Part shown: one piece after another, positions 19,992 to 29,256 of the stretch
Position numbering within the stretch: position 1 is the stretch's first letter
How the letters are laid out: the number at the start of each line of letters is the position of its first letter
Assembly: GCF_009604425.1 (NCBI RefSeq)
Contig: NZ_WEGI01000008.1
Location: 62,001-126,000, forward strand
Length of the DNA: 64,000 bases
DNA from: Nocardia aurantia
GTDB lineage: Bacteria; Actinomycetota; Actinomycetes; Mycobacteriales; Mycobacteriaceae
Reading direction: 5' to 3'
Position numbers and translations under genes: made by a program
The notes under the pieces: generated by a model
Told to the model about the DNA's origin: nothing
The model's database searches: none
Seen by the model: the letters and a program-made list of their open reading frames with translations, nothing else

Positions 19992-20885
19992 ATGACCATG
20001 CTGGCTCTGGAGATCGGCGCGGCCGGATTCGCGGTCAGCCGGCTCGACGACGACGTGGACGACGACGACGTCCTGCGGGCCCCCGCCCCCTCTCGCGGCG
20101 CCTGGAAACAGTGCCGCGAGATGCTGCTCGCGGCGGCCGCCGGTCAGGAGGTGACCGCGGTCGGCATCGGTTCCAGCGGTCCCATCGACATGTCCGCCGG
20201 GGTCATCGCGCCCGGCGATATCGCCGAGTGGCAGGCGGGTTTCGGCATCGTCGACGAGATGCGGAAGCTGTTCCCGGCGGCGGAGGTCCGGCTGGGTATC
20301 GACGGGGTCTGTATCTCGCTGGCGGAGCGCAATTTCGGTGCGGTCGGTCAGACGATGGACGCGCTGTCGATCTCGGTGTCGCACCACGTCACCGGCGGTG
20401 TCTCCGTCGGCGGGTTCGCGGTGGTGGGCCGGACCGGCAACGCCGGCAGCATCGGCCACGTCCTGGTGCCGGGCTTCGACGATCCGTGCGATTGCGGCGG
20501 CCGCGGCTGTGTGGACGCGGTCGCCGGTGGCGTGGCCGCGGTCCGCTGGGCGCGTGGACAGGGTTGGGGCGGAACGACTCCGGCCGAACTCGTGGATGCC
20601 GCGAGCGCCGGCGACGAGTCCGCGCTCGCGGCGCTGGTCCGGGCCGGTACCGCGCTCGGCCGGGCCATCTCCTCGGTGGCCGCCCTGATGGACCTGGACC
20701 TGGTGGTCGTGGGTGGCCTGCTGGCGCAACCGGGTTCGGCGCTGTGGCAGCCGATGCAGGAGGCGGTGGCGACGCATGCTCGCGTCAGTTACCTGCACGG
20801 GTTGCGTGTGGTGCCCTCTCCGCTGGGTGAATTCGGCGTGCTGGCGGGTGCCGGGGTACTGGCGGTGACCGCCGCCCAGGACTGA
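19992..20885 (+). CDS. ROK family protein (sugar kinase-like)
   Basis: 297 aa. The zinc-binding motif of ROK proteins is present (GHVLVPGFDDPCDCGGRGC). The N-terminal phosphate-binding motif, normally DIGGTK, reads LEIGAAG, so the first Asp is Glu and the Thr is missing; ATP binding may be weak or absent. An Asp in RLGIDGVC sits where the catalytic base is expected. No HTH, so it is not a ROK repressor. Ends in a clear terminator. Confidence 0.8.
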   Translation: MTMLALEIGAAGFAVSRLDDDVDDDDVLRAPAPSRGAWKQCREMLLAAAAGQEVTAVGIGSSGPIDMSAGVIAPGDIAEWQAGFGIVDEMRKLFPAAEVRLGIDGVCISLAERNFGAVGQTMDALSISVSHHVTGGVSVGGFAVVGRTGNAGSIGHVLVPGFDDPCDCGGRGCVDAVAGGVAAVRWARGQGWGGTTPAELVDAASAGDESALAALVRAGTALGRAISSVAALMDLDLVVVGGLLAQPGSALWQPMQEAVATHARVSYLHGLRVVPSPLGEFGVLAGAGVLAVTAAQD

Positions 20886-20894
20886 TCGATACGT

Positions 20895-20933
20895 GCAGAA
20901 GGCCCGGACCGCGTTGCGGCCCGGGCTTTCTGC
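20895..20933 (+). terminator. intrinsic terminator after the ROK gene
   Basis: 18-bp stem (20895-20912 with 20916-20933) with two G-U type mismatches and a 3-base loop, followed by a T-containing stretch. Confidence 0.85.
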
Positions 20934-21029
20934 TGTTCGGCGGCTCGAAACCTTATCGGCAGGTTAAGGATCGGTGGTCCGCCTTGCGGATGCCCGGCGG
21001 CCGTGCAAGGTAGAGGGGTGGTCCGGTCC

Positions 21030-21067
21030 TTCCCACTATTGAATGAACCGCTATCTAACGGTACATT
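21030..21067 (+). promoter_or_regulatory. promoter with half operator
   Basis: TTGAAT (21039-21044), 17 bases, TACATT (21062-21067) is a good vegetative promoter. Its upstream edge has TTCCCA (21030-21035), the left half of the 16-bp palindrome found throughout the secretion region; the right half is poor here (TGAATG). Confidence 0.5.
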
Positions 21068-21113
21068 AGACACGTTAGCTGAGGACTCCGAGGTCGAGAC
21101 CCGGAGCGGGCGG

Positions 21114-22274
21114 ATGCGGACGAGAGCAATGCGAAATGGCGCAGTGATCCCATGGGTGACGGTGGAGACCTTGACACCGGACGCCATGACGGTCGCGTCC
21201 GTCGGGGACACCCCCCGCGAATTCGCCGGTGTCCAGCGGGTTCTGCAACGACTGCTCGCCAAGACGCCGGCCCTGTACGACGGCCTCACCACCGCGGGTA
21301 TCGGCGAGGCGTTGCAGTCGGCTCTCGCCCAGGCGACCGAACTGGATCTTCGGGTGTCCACCGGTGCCGGTCCGCATCTGCTGCGGTTGCGACCGGTGTT
21401 CGGTCCGACCGGGGCCGTGCACGCGGTGCGAATGTGGCTGGGCCCGGTGGGCGTTCGCATTCCGGAACCCGAGGCGGTGGTGGGCGCGATCTGGGACCTG
21501 CCGACGCAGACCATCCAATTACCGAGCGGCATAACCAGAATGCCGGGAATCGCGGTCGAGGAATATGTGCCGCGCATGTCCGTCGCCGAATTCTTCTATC
21601 GCACGGTGGGTTTCGATCGGCACGCCGAGGTGCTCGATCTGCTCTACGACCACAAGCCCGGTGACAAACTGCAGTTCGAGGTGAATCTGCTCGCCGGAAC
21701 CGGCCGGCCGGGCCGCTGGCGGATCAGTATGCGCGGGCGCGACGACGACCGCGCACAGGGCGCGTGGTGGCTGATCGAGGATGTCACCTCGCCGACGACG
21801 CCGGTGCAGTGGCCGACCCTGGAACGGGTCGGGCTGCGCGAGGCGCATCGCCGGGCGGGCAACCACATCGCGGTGCTCCAGCTGGAGCACACCAGCATCT
21901 CGCACTGGCTCACCGATCCGGCCCCGTGGATCCGCTGGGACTACCTGTTCCGGCCGGTCGACGTCTTCCATCCGGAGGACCGGGGCCGGCTGATCGAACT
22001 GGGCAGCCGGCTGCGCGGCGGCGAAACCGCCGAGATCACCGTGCGCACACTGAATTACGCCGGCGACCACACCCCCACCTCGCTGCTGCTGTACCCGTAC
22101 CCGGGCTACTCGAGCCGGCCGCTGACCATCGCCGAGATGGTCCGCGACGGCGACACCCCGGCCGTGACGCTGCCGCAGCGGCCCGCCCCCGATCCGGACC
22201 GGACCCCGGTCGGCTACGACGAACAGCTGTGGCACTGGCTCGCGGGCCGGATGAAGCGCAGCCCCGCCTACTGA
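21114..22274 (+). CDS. PAS/GAF-like sensory protein, DUF5593-type
   Basis: 386 aa, no membrane segment and no DNA-binding or kinase domain. Several PAS/GAF-like blocks can be seen; the last includes VFHPEDRGRLIELGSRLRGG, which has the PAS wording HPEDR. It may sense a small ligand and act through a partner. ATG at 21114 has GGAG at 21103-21106; an upstream GTG at 21003 lies before the predicted promoter. It stands at the left edge of the secretion region and could be its sensor, but this is only context. Confidence 0.6.
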   Translation: MRTRAMRNGAVIPWVTVETLTPDAMTVASVGDTPREFAGVQRVLQRLLAKTPALYDGLTTAGIGEALQSALAQATELDLRVSTGAGPHLLRLRPVFGPTGAVHAVRMWLGPVGVRIPEPEAVVGAIWDLPTQTIQLPSGITRMPGIAVEEYVPRMSVAEFFYRTVGFDRHAEVLDLLYDHKPGDKLQFEVNLLAGTGRPGRWRISMRGRDDDRAQGAWWLIEDVTSPTTPVQWPTLERVGLREAHRRAGNHIAVLQLEHTSISHWLTDPAPWIRWDYLFRPVDVFHPEDRGRLIELGSRLRGGETAEITVRTLNYAGDHTPTSLLLYPYPGYSSRPLTIAEMVRDGDTPAVTLPQRPAPDPDRTPVGYDEQLWHWLAGRMKRSPAY

Positions 22275-22294
22275 TACGCCCCGGCGACCGGGAA

Positions 22295-22310
22295 CCCCCA
22301 GCAATGGGAA
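22295..22310. promoter_or_regulatory. palindromic operator site 1
   Basis: CCCCCA-GCAA-TGGGAA, perfect right half, 54 bases before the conjugation-type operon. Confidence 0.6.
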
Positions 22311-22363
22311 CAGTAATCGAATAGCGAAATGAATATCGCTCTACCATTTCGGGAGTGCTGACA

Positions 22364-23359
22364 GTGGCTGGCAGAACTGCGGATTCCGGCGAGGAATTAC
22401 TTCGCCGAATGGCCGCACGCCGCCGCCGGGACAATATTGTCGTCGGCGTGCTCGCGGTGCTCGCACTACTGGGTGGCGGGCATGCGATTCTCTCCTTCTT
22501 CTCGTCGCCGCCGCCGGGTCCGTCCGACGATTCGACGACCCGAATTATCGCGCACGAGCAGCTGGCCCAGTCGTTCGCCCGGGATTTCGTGGTGACGTAT
22601 CTGAGCGCCACCTCCGGGCAGCAGGACAAGCTCGCCGAGTACGTCAGTACGGGGCAACAGGTCACGCTGCCGTCGATCGGCCGGCAGATCACCGACGGCC
22701 AGGTCGTCTACGCCGCGCGGATGTCCGCGAGCGAGGCCCTGGACGTCTGGACCGTGACCGTGTCGGTGCGCGTGGCCAAGGGCGCCGCGGTGAGCGGCGA
22801 CAAGCAGTACTACCGGGTCGCCGTGTCGGTGGCCGACGGCCGGCTGCGCGCGCTGTCGCTGCCCGCGGCGGTCGGCGCGCCGATCCGCGGTGACGACCTC
22901 ATGCAGGGTTACAGCACCACCTGCTCGCCCGATACTCCGCTGACCCAGGTCGCGGCGGGCTTCCTCGCCGCCTACGCCGCCGGTTCGGGCGATGTGGCCC
23001 GGTACGTCACGCCGGACTCCGGGATCAGCGCCCTGCACCCGTCGCCGTACTCGGCCATGGACGTCGCGACGGTGATGTCCGACGACTCCGGTTGCGGCGC
23101 GAGTGCGACGACCGCGCACGTGCTGGCCTCGGTGAACCCGAAGGCGGACGGCGGCGTCGCGCCGTCGCTGGCGTATCCGCTGACCATGGTCCGCAGCGGC
23201 GGGCAGTGGCAGGTGCAGGCGATGGATTCCGTTCCCTACCTGCGTAATCCGATGACCGTGGTCACCGGGCAACAAGCCGGACGCGACGCCGCCGCGGCGT
23301 CGAGCGCCGCCAAACCGTCGGCCAGCGCGGTACAGGTGCCGCCTGCCACCCAGAACTGA
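22364..23359 (+). CDS. TcpC/VirB8-like conjugation-type channel protein
   Basis: 331 aa. A cytoplasmic Arg-rich N terminus, one membrane helix (about residues 25-45) and an extracellular part with two NTF2-like repeats (about 55-170 and 185-285), the layout of TcpC, the VirB8 counterpart of Gram-positive conjugation systems. The disordered tail ends in QVPPATQN. GTG at 22364 has GGGAG 8 bases upstream; a GTG at 22355 would abut the Shine-Dalgarno. First gene of a five- to seven-gene operon. Confidence 0.75.
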   Translation: MAGRTADSGEELLRRMAARRRRDNIVVGVLAVLALLGGGHAILSFFSSPPPGPSDDSTTRIIAHEQLAQSFARDFVVTYLSATSGQQDKLAEYVSTGQQVTLPSIGRQITDGQVVYAARMSASEALDVWTVTVSVRVAKGAAVSGDKQYYRVAVSVADGRLRALSLPAAVGAPIRGDDLMQGYSTTCSPDTPLTQVAAGFLAAYAAGSGDVARYVTPDSGISALHPSPYSAMDVATVMSDDSGCGASATTAHVLASVNPKADGGVAPSLAYPLTMVRSGGQWQVQAMDSVPYLRNPMTVVTGQQAGRDAAAASSAAKPSASAVQVPPATQN

Positions 23360-23382
23360 CCGGACCCGAAAGGACCCTCCGC

Positions 23383-23646
23383 ATGGGCACCAACCTCGCT
23401 ACCCTCCTGTACAACGTTCTGATCGCCTTCCGGTGGATCGGGCTGATCATCCTCACCATCGCCAGCATGGCGATCCTGATCTCGGAGTCGGCCAAGGCGA
23501 AGCTCTCGCCGGGTAAGGTGCTGGCCGTCGCCGGCTCGGCGATCGTCGCGGCCGTGGTGTTCTGGGTGCTGCCCTCGCTCGTGAACTACGCCCGCGTCGA
23601 CGCGACCACGTTGGTTCCGGGCCAGCCGATCGGCGGGTACCGATGA
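23383..23646 (+). CDS. small two-helix membrane protein (VirB2/TrbC-like position)
   Basis: 87 aa with two membrane helices (about 10-33 and 48-66) and a charged turn SESAKAKLSPGK. Size, topology and position before a VirB3/TcpE-like gene fit a VirB2/TcpD-like subunit. No sequence motif proves it. Overlaps the next gene by ATGA. Confidence 0.6.
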   Translation: MGTNLATLLYNVLIAFRWIGLIILTIASMAILISESAKAKLSPGKVLAVAGSAIVAAVVFWVLPSLVNYARVDATTLVPGQPIGGYR

Positions 23647-24140
23647 GCCAAGTGATCAAGGTTTTCACACCGATCAAACGGGTGCCGACCATGATCGGCA
23701 AGGCCCAGAACGGCCAGAAGCTGCCCTTCGGCCCCTACACGCTGCCGCAGGTCGGCGCCGCGGTGGTGCTGTTGCTGCTGACCGCGGTGTGCTCCATGAC
23801 CTTTCCGCTCAATCCGGCGGTCACCTTCATCGCCGGGCTGATCCTGACCGTGCTGACGGTGTTCGCGCTCGGTCTCGTGCCCTACACGGGCGTGCGACTG
23901 AGTTCCCGGGTGTTCTGGGTGACCCGGCTGATCGTGCGCCGCCGGCCGGTCTCCGCCTCCGGGATGCCGATCGTCGTCGAGGACTCCGCGCGGACGACGC
24001 TGTTCATCGAGGAGACCGTGGTGGTGATCCTGCCCGACGGCCGGGTGCGGGAGCGCCAGTCCGTCGATGCCCGGGCCAACGGCCTGCTGCTCGAGTCGAT
24101 CGCCGCCCGCCCGGCCGTGCTGAGCGGAGGGCTCGGCTGA
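23643..24140 (+). CDS. TcpE/PrgI (VirB3)-like membrane protein
   Basis: 165 aa. Two closely spaced membrane helices (about 37-58 and 62-85) after a short N terminus, then a cytoplasmic tail with a small beta-rich region (FIEETVVVILPDGRVRER). This is the layout of PrgI/TcpE proteins that accompany VirB4 ATPases. Start overlaps the previous gene and stop overlaps the ATPase gene (TGATG). Confidence 0.65.
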   Translation: MSQVIKVFTPIKRVPTMIGKAQNGQKLPFGPYTLPQVGAAVVLLLLTAVCSMTFPLNPAVTFIAGLILTVLTVFALGLVPYTGVRLSSRVFWVTRLIVRRRPVSASGMPIVVEDSARTTLFIEETVVVILPDGRVRERQSVDARANGLLLESIAARPAVLSGGLG

Positions 24141-26650
24141 TGGCGTTCGATCGGGATCTGCAGCCCACCGCCGCGATTCGCGGCAATCTCCAGTTCACCC
24201 ACTCCGGACTGGTGACGGCCAACTACTTCATCAGCCCGCTCGGCTACGGGCTGCGCAAGGCCAGCGACAAGTACGACGTGAAGATGGCGCACCACGCGTT
24301 GATCAACCATCTGCCGAACGGTTCGCTGCTGCTGGGCATTCAAGCCCGGCTGAACACCCTCGACGTGCTGAGCAAGATGGTCGAGGGGGTGGATCTCGAC
24401 GAGTGCGAGGACTACGCCGACGAGGTGGTCTCCTCGTTCGAGCGGGTGCGGTCGATCGTGCCGCAGACCCGGATCTACCTGCTGTCGATCCCGGTCGGCG
24501 CCGCCAGCGCCACCGGTATGTCCACCCTGTCGCGGGTGTGGCGCGGCAGCACCACCACCATCGACGCGACGGCGCTGTCGCGCGCGGAACTCGATGCCTA
24601 TCAGGACAAGGCCGACGAGATCCTGTCCCGTATCGGCGGTGATTTCGAGCCGACCCCGGTGCCCGCGGCGTTGTTCCAATGGTTGTGGGAGCACTATCTG
24701 TCGCGCGGCGCGGCCGGCGATCCGATCGCGCCCACCCGGGCGGGCACCCTGGACGACGCCACGGCCGCGGTGTTCCGGTCCGCCGCTTTGGACGAGGGCG
24801 CCCAGGCCGACAGCAATCACCGGCTGCGGCCGTCGTTCGTGCCCGTGGTCAAGGTGGTGCAGCCGGACTTCGAGTTCATGCCCTCGTATCAGTCGATGCT
24901 GACCCCGCACTCGTTTCCCTACGCCGGCATGACCTTTCCCGGCGGCAGCGAATTCCTGAACGTGCTGGAGGGGCTCGGCAACGTCACCGTCGACTGGGGC
25001 ATCCGGGTCTCGACCCGATCGGCCGACCAGGTGCTCAAGCACAACGAGACGAGCCTGCGGCGGCTGGGCGAGCAGATGGATCAGCGCGATCAGGAGGTGT
25101 CCTTCGCGCAGAACACGCTGATGTCCAAGGCCCAGATGCTCGGCGAGTACAACCAGCACTTCGAGGTCAACGGGGCGGAGTCGGAGGTCTCGTTCACCAC
25201 CGTCATCGCCGTCGGCGGGGCGAGCCGCGACGTCACGATGGACGCGGTGAACACGCTGAAGCGGCGCTACAAGCGTTTCCAGATCGACCTCACCGCACCC
25301 GTCGGCGCGCAGGTCGACCTGTGGTCGATGCTGATTCCCGGCAGCCAGTCGCGCCGGGCTTTCGACGATTACGCGCATATCGTGCCCTCGGATATGTGGG
25401 CCGGTTTCGTGCCGTTCATCACCAGTCAGATCGGTGACGATTCCGGTCCGGTGATCGGCGTCAATCTGATGTCCGGGAATTTCGAGCCGATCCATTTCGG
25501 GATCATGGAGGCGGCGCTGCACGACCTTTCCGCGTCCTTCGCGGTGACCGGTGAACTCGGTTCGGGCAAGTCGTATTTCCTGAAATTGATCGCGGTACTC
25601 GTGCACGATATGGGTGGTCAGTTCCTGGCGATCGACCGCAGTCAGGTCGGCGAATGGGAGCACTTCGCCACCTCGATCGACGACGCGGTGATCATCGACC
25701 TGGCCAATCCGATCGTCTCGCTGGATCCGCTGCGGCTGTTCGATCCGCGTATCGCCGGTGAGCGCACGCTGGATTCACTACTGCCGCTGCTGGATCTGTC
25801 ACCGACCTCCGGCGCGGGCGCGGCCGCGTCGAATCTGCTCACCCCGCGCGGTATCGCCGAACATCGGATCCGCAGCCTACTGGACATGTTCCAGGCGGTG
25901 CGGCGGTTGGCCGAGGATCCGCAGTACGGCCCGGAATTCGCCGATCTGGCGGCTCGGATGGGCACGATCGTCGACCGGGTACCCGTGCTGTTCGATCCGA
26001 AATTGCCGACCCTGCGGCTGGACGCCGCGGCGACGGTGGTGCGCAGCCACAACCTGGCGCTGCCCAGCGCCGAGGAACTGACCACTCCGCACCTGTATGC
26101 CCGGCTGCCGCTGACCAAGCGGCTGGGCACCGCCCTGTACGAACTGGTGGGTGTCGCGGCCCGCGAGGCCTTCCTCACCGACAACGGGCGATTCGGGTTG
26201 CTGGTCGGCGACGAGGCGCACCATTTCACGCAGACCCAGGTAGGGTCCTCGGTCACCTCGGATTTCAGCCGTGACGGCCGAAAGCATCTGGCCGCCATCG
26301 GTTTGGCCTCGCACGATCCGGCCGCGGATTTCCAGGGCGCGGCGCACAACCTCATCCCGAACCGGTTCGTGTTCCGGCAGCGCGACGAGACGCTGGCCCG
26401 CAACAGCCTGGAATGGCTGGGCGTGGACCTGGACGAGGCGCCGTTCCTGTTGCAGGTGCTGCGCGAGGAGACCTCGCCGCCGATCGGCCCGGGTCGCCAG
26501 GTGCCGGAGGAGCGGCGCGGCGAGATGTTCATGCGGGACGCGCTCAACCGCATCGGGCGCGGAAAAGTACTGGGCCCGGCCCGATCCGACCGGGCGGCCG
26601 CGATCACGAGTACCCCGGGAGCGATGCGCGCGCTGGATCGACGGGCATGA
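24140..26650 (+). CDS. VirB4/TcpF-like secretion ATPase
   Basis: 836 aa. Powers assembly and transport in conjugation-type (type IV) secretion channels. N-terminal VirB4-like region (1-440), then the motor: Walker A GELGSGKS (471-478, Lys477), Walker B LLVGDEA (Asp691, Glu692) and conserved IGLASHDPAADF. No membrane segment. Start chosen at the TGATG overlap; a longer frame upstream to 23789 merely overlaps the preceding gene. Confidence 0.85.
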   Translation: MAFDRDLQPTAAIRGNLQFTHSGLVTANYFISPLGYGLRKASDKYDVKMAHHALINHLPNGSLLLGIQARLNTLDVLSKMVEGVDLDECEDYADEVVSSFERVRSIVPQTRIYLLSIPVGAASATGMSTLSRVWRGSTTTIDATALSRAELDAYQDKADEILSRIGGDFEPTPVPAALFQWLWEHYLSRGAAGDPIAPTRAGTLDDATAAVFRSAALDEGAQADSNHRLRPSFVPVVKVVQPDFEFMPSYQSMLTPHSFPYAGMTFPGGSEFLNVLEGLGNVTVDWGIRVSTRSADQVLKHNETSLRRLGEQMDQRDQEVSFAQNTLMSKAQMLGEYNQHFEVNGAESEVSFTTVIAVGGASRDVTMDAVNTLKRRYKRFQIDLTAPVGAQVDLWSMLIPGSQSRRAFDDYAHIVPSDMWAGFVPFITSQIGDDSGPVIGVNLMSGNFEPIHFGIMEAALHDLSASFAVTGELGSGKSYFLKLIAVLVHDMGGQFLAIDRSQVGEWEHFATSIDDAVIIDLANPIVSLDPLRLFDPRIAGERTLDSLLPLLDLSPTSGAGAAASNLLTPRGIAEHRIRSLLDMFQAVRRLAEDPQYGPEFADLAARMGTIVDRVPVLFDPKLPTLRLDAAATVVRSHNLALPSAEELTTPHLYARLPLTKRLGTALYELVGVAAREAFLTDNGRFGLLVGDEAHHFTQTQVGSSVTSDFSRDGRKHLAAIGLASHDPAADFQGAAHNLIPNRFVFRQRDETLARNSLEWLGVDLDEAPFLLQVLREETSPPIGPGRQVPEERRGEMFMRDALNRIGRGKVLGPARSDRAAAITSTPGAMRALDRRA

Positions 26651-26653
26651 AGC

Positions 26654-29128
26654 ATGGTCATCATCGAGAATTCCGTTCGCCGGTTCTCCGGTTCCCATTC
26701 CTGGGATTTCGAGTACTGGCGACTCCCCGCGGTCGTACGCCGATGTCGCGGTTGGCTTTTCGCGACGCGACGGCGACGCTGGACGGTCCGGGTGGTGGCG
26801 GCCTTCCTGCTGTTGCTCGTCGTGCCCGCGGTATTGGGTGCGGTCGCGACCGCGCAGACCACCACGTCGACGACGGATACGTCGACGGTCTCCTCGATCA
26901 ACAGCGCGCTCAGCTGGATGGCGGTGAAGGATTCGTCCGGGGTGCCGCTGTCGAACTATTCGTTCGCCACCAACGACGGTAGCCTGCTGCATCCGTTCAC
27001 GACCGTGCTGGCCGCGGTGATCACCATCGAATTCGCGGGCTGGCTGATCATCGTGACGACCGGAATCTGGATCGTCGGCTACGCCCTCAGTTTCAAATGG
27101 CTGGACCTGTTCGCCGCCCCGATGCACGGCGTTGCGCAATCGCTCACCAGCCAGATCGCCCTGCCGATCGTCCTCGTCACGGCCGCGACGTTCGGCGCGT
27201 TCTTCGTGGCGTGGTTCTGGATTCGCGGGTACTACGCGAAATCGGTGATGCAGGTGGTCACCATGATCGCGGTGGCGGTGCTGGGCCCGCTGTTCCTGGC
27301 CGAGCCGCTGGCCGATGTGCTGTCCTCGGACGGCACGCTGGCCCAGGGCCGCAACCTGGGCATCCAGGTCGCCGCCGGCCTCAACGGCAGCAACACCAGT
27401 GATCCGACGCAGCTCGTGGTGGTCATGCAACAGCAGATGGCCGACAACTTCGCGCGTAAACCGTTGCAGGTCTGGAACTTCGGGCACATCGTCGACGATT
27501 CGGCGGCCTGCCGGGCGGCCTGGAGTTCGGGTATGGCGGCCGCCAGCGGCGACCAGGTGCGCAGCGGGATGAAGAACTGCGGCGACGGCGCGGCCTACAG
27601 CTCCGCCAACAGTCCCAGCGTCGGGCAGATCGGCGCCGGGCTGTTGCTGCTGCTGGCGGGGACGCTGTTGTTGCTGTTCGCGGTGGTGTTGTCTACCAAG
27701 ATCATCTGGTCGGCGCTGGACGCGGTGTATCACGGGATACTCGTCATCTTCGGTTTCGCCGCGGCGGGATTCATCTACGGTGCGCCGCAGACCTTTCTGG
27801 TGCGCAATGTCGTCCACTCGCTGTTCGCCGGCGCGAAGATGGCCGCCCAGGTCATCTTCCTCGGGGTCTACCTGCTGTTCCTGGGCGACCTGTTCCAGCA
27901 GGCGCAGGGTCAGGTGATGGCGGTGTTCGTGATCGGCGCGATCGTCGAGATCATCGCCATTCTCCAGCTCAGGAAGCTGACCCACAGCCTGGAGAAGGGC
28001 AACGATTTCGTCGCGAACCGGTTCGCGCTGGCCATCCAGACCGGAATGGCCAAGCAGGGGACGAGTGCCGGAGGATCTTCGGGTACGGCGCTGGGTATGG
28101 GGCAGCTCGGTGCCGGCCGGGGCATGCACATGGGTATGCTCGCCACCCTCGGCGCGTTCAGTACCGTCAGCAATTCTCCGGCCACGGCATGGCTGGCCGG
28201 TAAGACACGAAATCCGCTGGCGCCGTTCGCGCGTAAGGAGAAGAAGTCCCTGCTGTCGCAGTGGGGTGTCTGGGGCAGCGACAACTTCGGTGGCCCGAAC
28301 GGCATGTACGTGCAGTCGTATCTCAACCGCAAGCTGTTCGCGGAGGCTGCCAGTGAGGGCGCGCACGCCTACGGTGGCATGAATACGATGCGGGGAGCCG
28401 CGGCCGCCCTCCAGCACGCGTCGGATATCGGAGCGACGCAGGGTGATTTCCTCGGTGCGCTGATGGGCGCCGGCTTCACCGACGCGTCGGTCATGCGGCA
28501 CGTCGTCAACGAATGGGGCACGGTGACGCGCATCGCGGACGGCTTCAAGCTCGGCGACGAGCGGCTGGCACGGGTGGCGGCGGCCACCGAGCGGAGCGAC
28601 AACATCGTGCGCCGGTATCTGAACGGTAATGCGTCAGCAGAGGAGGTCGCAGCCTCGATGTCCGTACTCCAGTCGGCCGCCTATACCTTCAGGACGGCGA
28701 ACCCGGGTGGTATCGATGGTGTGACGCCGGAGGAACTGCGCTGGATCAACGAGTATCTCGACAATCCCACCGAGAAGATGATGAAGCCCTTGACCGCCAT
28801 GATCGATGGCGACGGCAGTACGTCGCTCCCGCTGATCGCCAGCGGCGGCGACGTCATGGTGGATACGGTCGGAGCCCGCCGCATCGGCGCATTCCTGTCG
28901 AACGAGCACGCGAAGCGGATACTCGACAAGACCAACGAGTTGGTCGAGACTCCCTGGAACCTGCAACTTCTCCGCGAACTCCGGAACGAGGGAGTCAAGG
29001 CGCAGCTGACCGACTCCTTCGACCCGAATTTGTGGAAGCGGCTTCCGCCGTCACGATTGGGTCCGAGCGTCATGACCGATCCGGCATCGGCAGCCAGAAT
29101 GGCGGCTGTCGAAAGGTTGATGCGATAG
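26654..29128 (+). CDS. polytopic membrane protein, VirB6/TrbL-like
   Basis: 824 aa. About seven to eight membrane helices between residues 50 and 460: one at about 55-78, a pair around 115-155, a pair around 165-215, a long pair around 325-375 and a pair around 395-440. The final 350 residues are soluble and helical, of lower GC than the surroundings. Layout and position after the VirB4-like ATPase suit the VirB6/TrbL channel subunit. Starts 3 bases after the ATPase stop. A copy of the palindromic motif falls inside its first codons (26692-26707). Confidence 0.65.
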   Translation: MVIIENSVRRFSGSHSWDFEYWRLPAVVRRCRGWLFATRRRRWTVRVVAAFLLLLVVPAVLGAVATAQTTTSTTDTSTVSSINSALSWMAVKDSSGVPLSNYSFATNDGSLLHPFTTVLAAVITIEFAGWLIIVTTGIWIVGYALSFKWLDLFAAPMHGVAQSLTSQIALPIVLVTAATFGAFFVAWFWIRGYYAKSVMQVVTMIAVAVLGPLFLAEPLADVLSSDGTLAQGRNLGIQVAAGLNGSNTSDPTQLVVVMQQQMADNFARKPLQVWNFGHIVDDSAACRAAWSSGMAAASGDQVRSGMKNCGDGAAYSSANSPSVGQIGAGLLLLLAGTLLLLFAVVLSTKIIWSALDAVYHGILVIFGFAAAGFIYGAPQTFLVRNVVHSLFAGAKMAAQVIFLGVYLLFLGDLFQQAQGQVMAVFVIGAIVEIIAILQLRKLTHSLEKGNDFVANRFALAIQTGMAKQGTSAGGSSGTALGMGQLGAGRGMHMGMLATLGAFSTVSNSPATAWLAGKTRNPLAPFARKEKKSLLSQWGVWGSDNFGGPNGMYVQSYLNRKLFAEAASEGAHAYGGMNTMRGAAAALQHASDIGATQGDFLGALMGAGFTDASVMRHVVNEWGTVTRIADGFKLGDERLARVAAATERSDNIVRRYLNGNASAEEVAASMSVLQSAAYTFRTANPGGIDGVTPEELRWINEYLDNPTEKMMKPLTAMIDGDGSTSLPLIASGGDVMVDTVGARRIGAFLSNEHAKRILDKTNELVETPWNLQLLRELRNEGVKAQLTDSFDPNLWKRLPPSRLGPSVMTDPASAARMAAVERLMR
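26692..26707. promoter_or_regulatory. palindrome copy inside the start of the VirB6-like gene
   Basis: TTCCCA-TTCC-TGGGAT, one mismatch to the 16-bp palindrome. It lies in codons 13-18, so it may be chance or an internal control site. Confidence 0.3.
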
Positions 29129-29163
29129 GGAGATGCTTCGGGCGCTACCGGTGCCGATTCATA

Positions 29164-29179
29164 TTCCCGCTCCCGGGAA
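29164..29179. promoter_or_regulatory. palindromic operator site 2
   Basis: TTCCCG-CTCC-CGGGAA, a perfect inverted repeat with the same 6-4-6 spacing, in the 128-base gap before the degenerate NlpC-like gene. Confidence 0.55.
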
Positions 29180-29256
29180 TGCGGCAGGATCATGTGTGCG
29201 AGCTGTGAACAGATGCGAGCAAGCCGCTCGGTCCCCGGAACTTACGGGAAGGTTCG

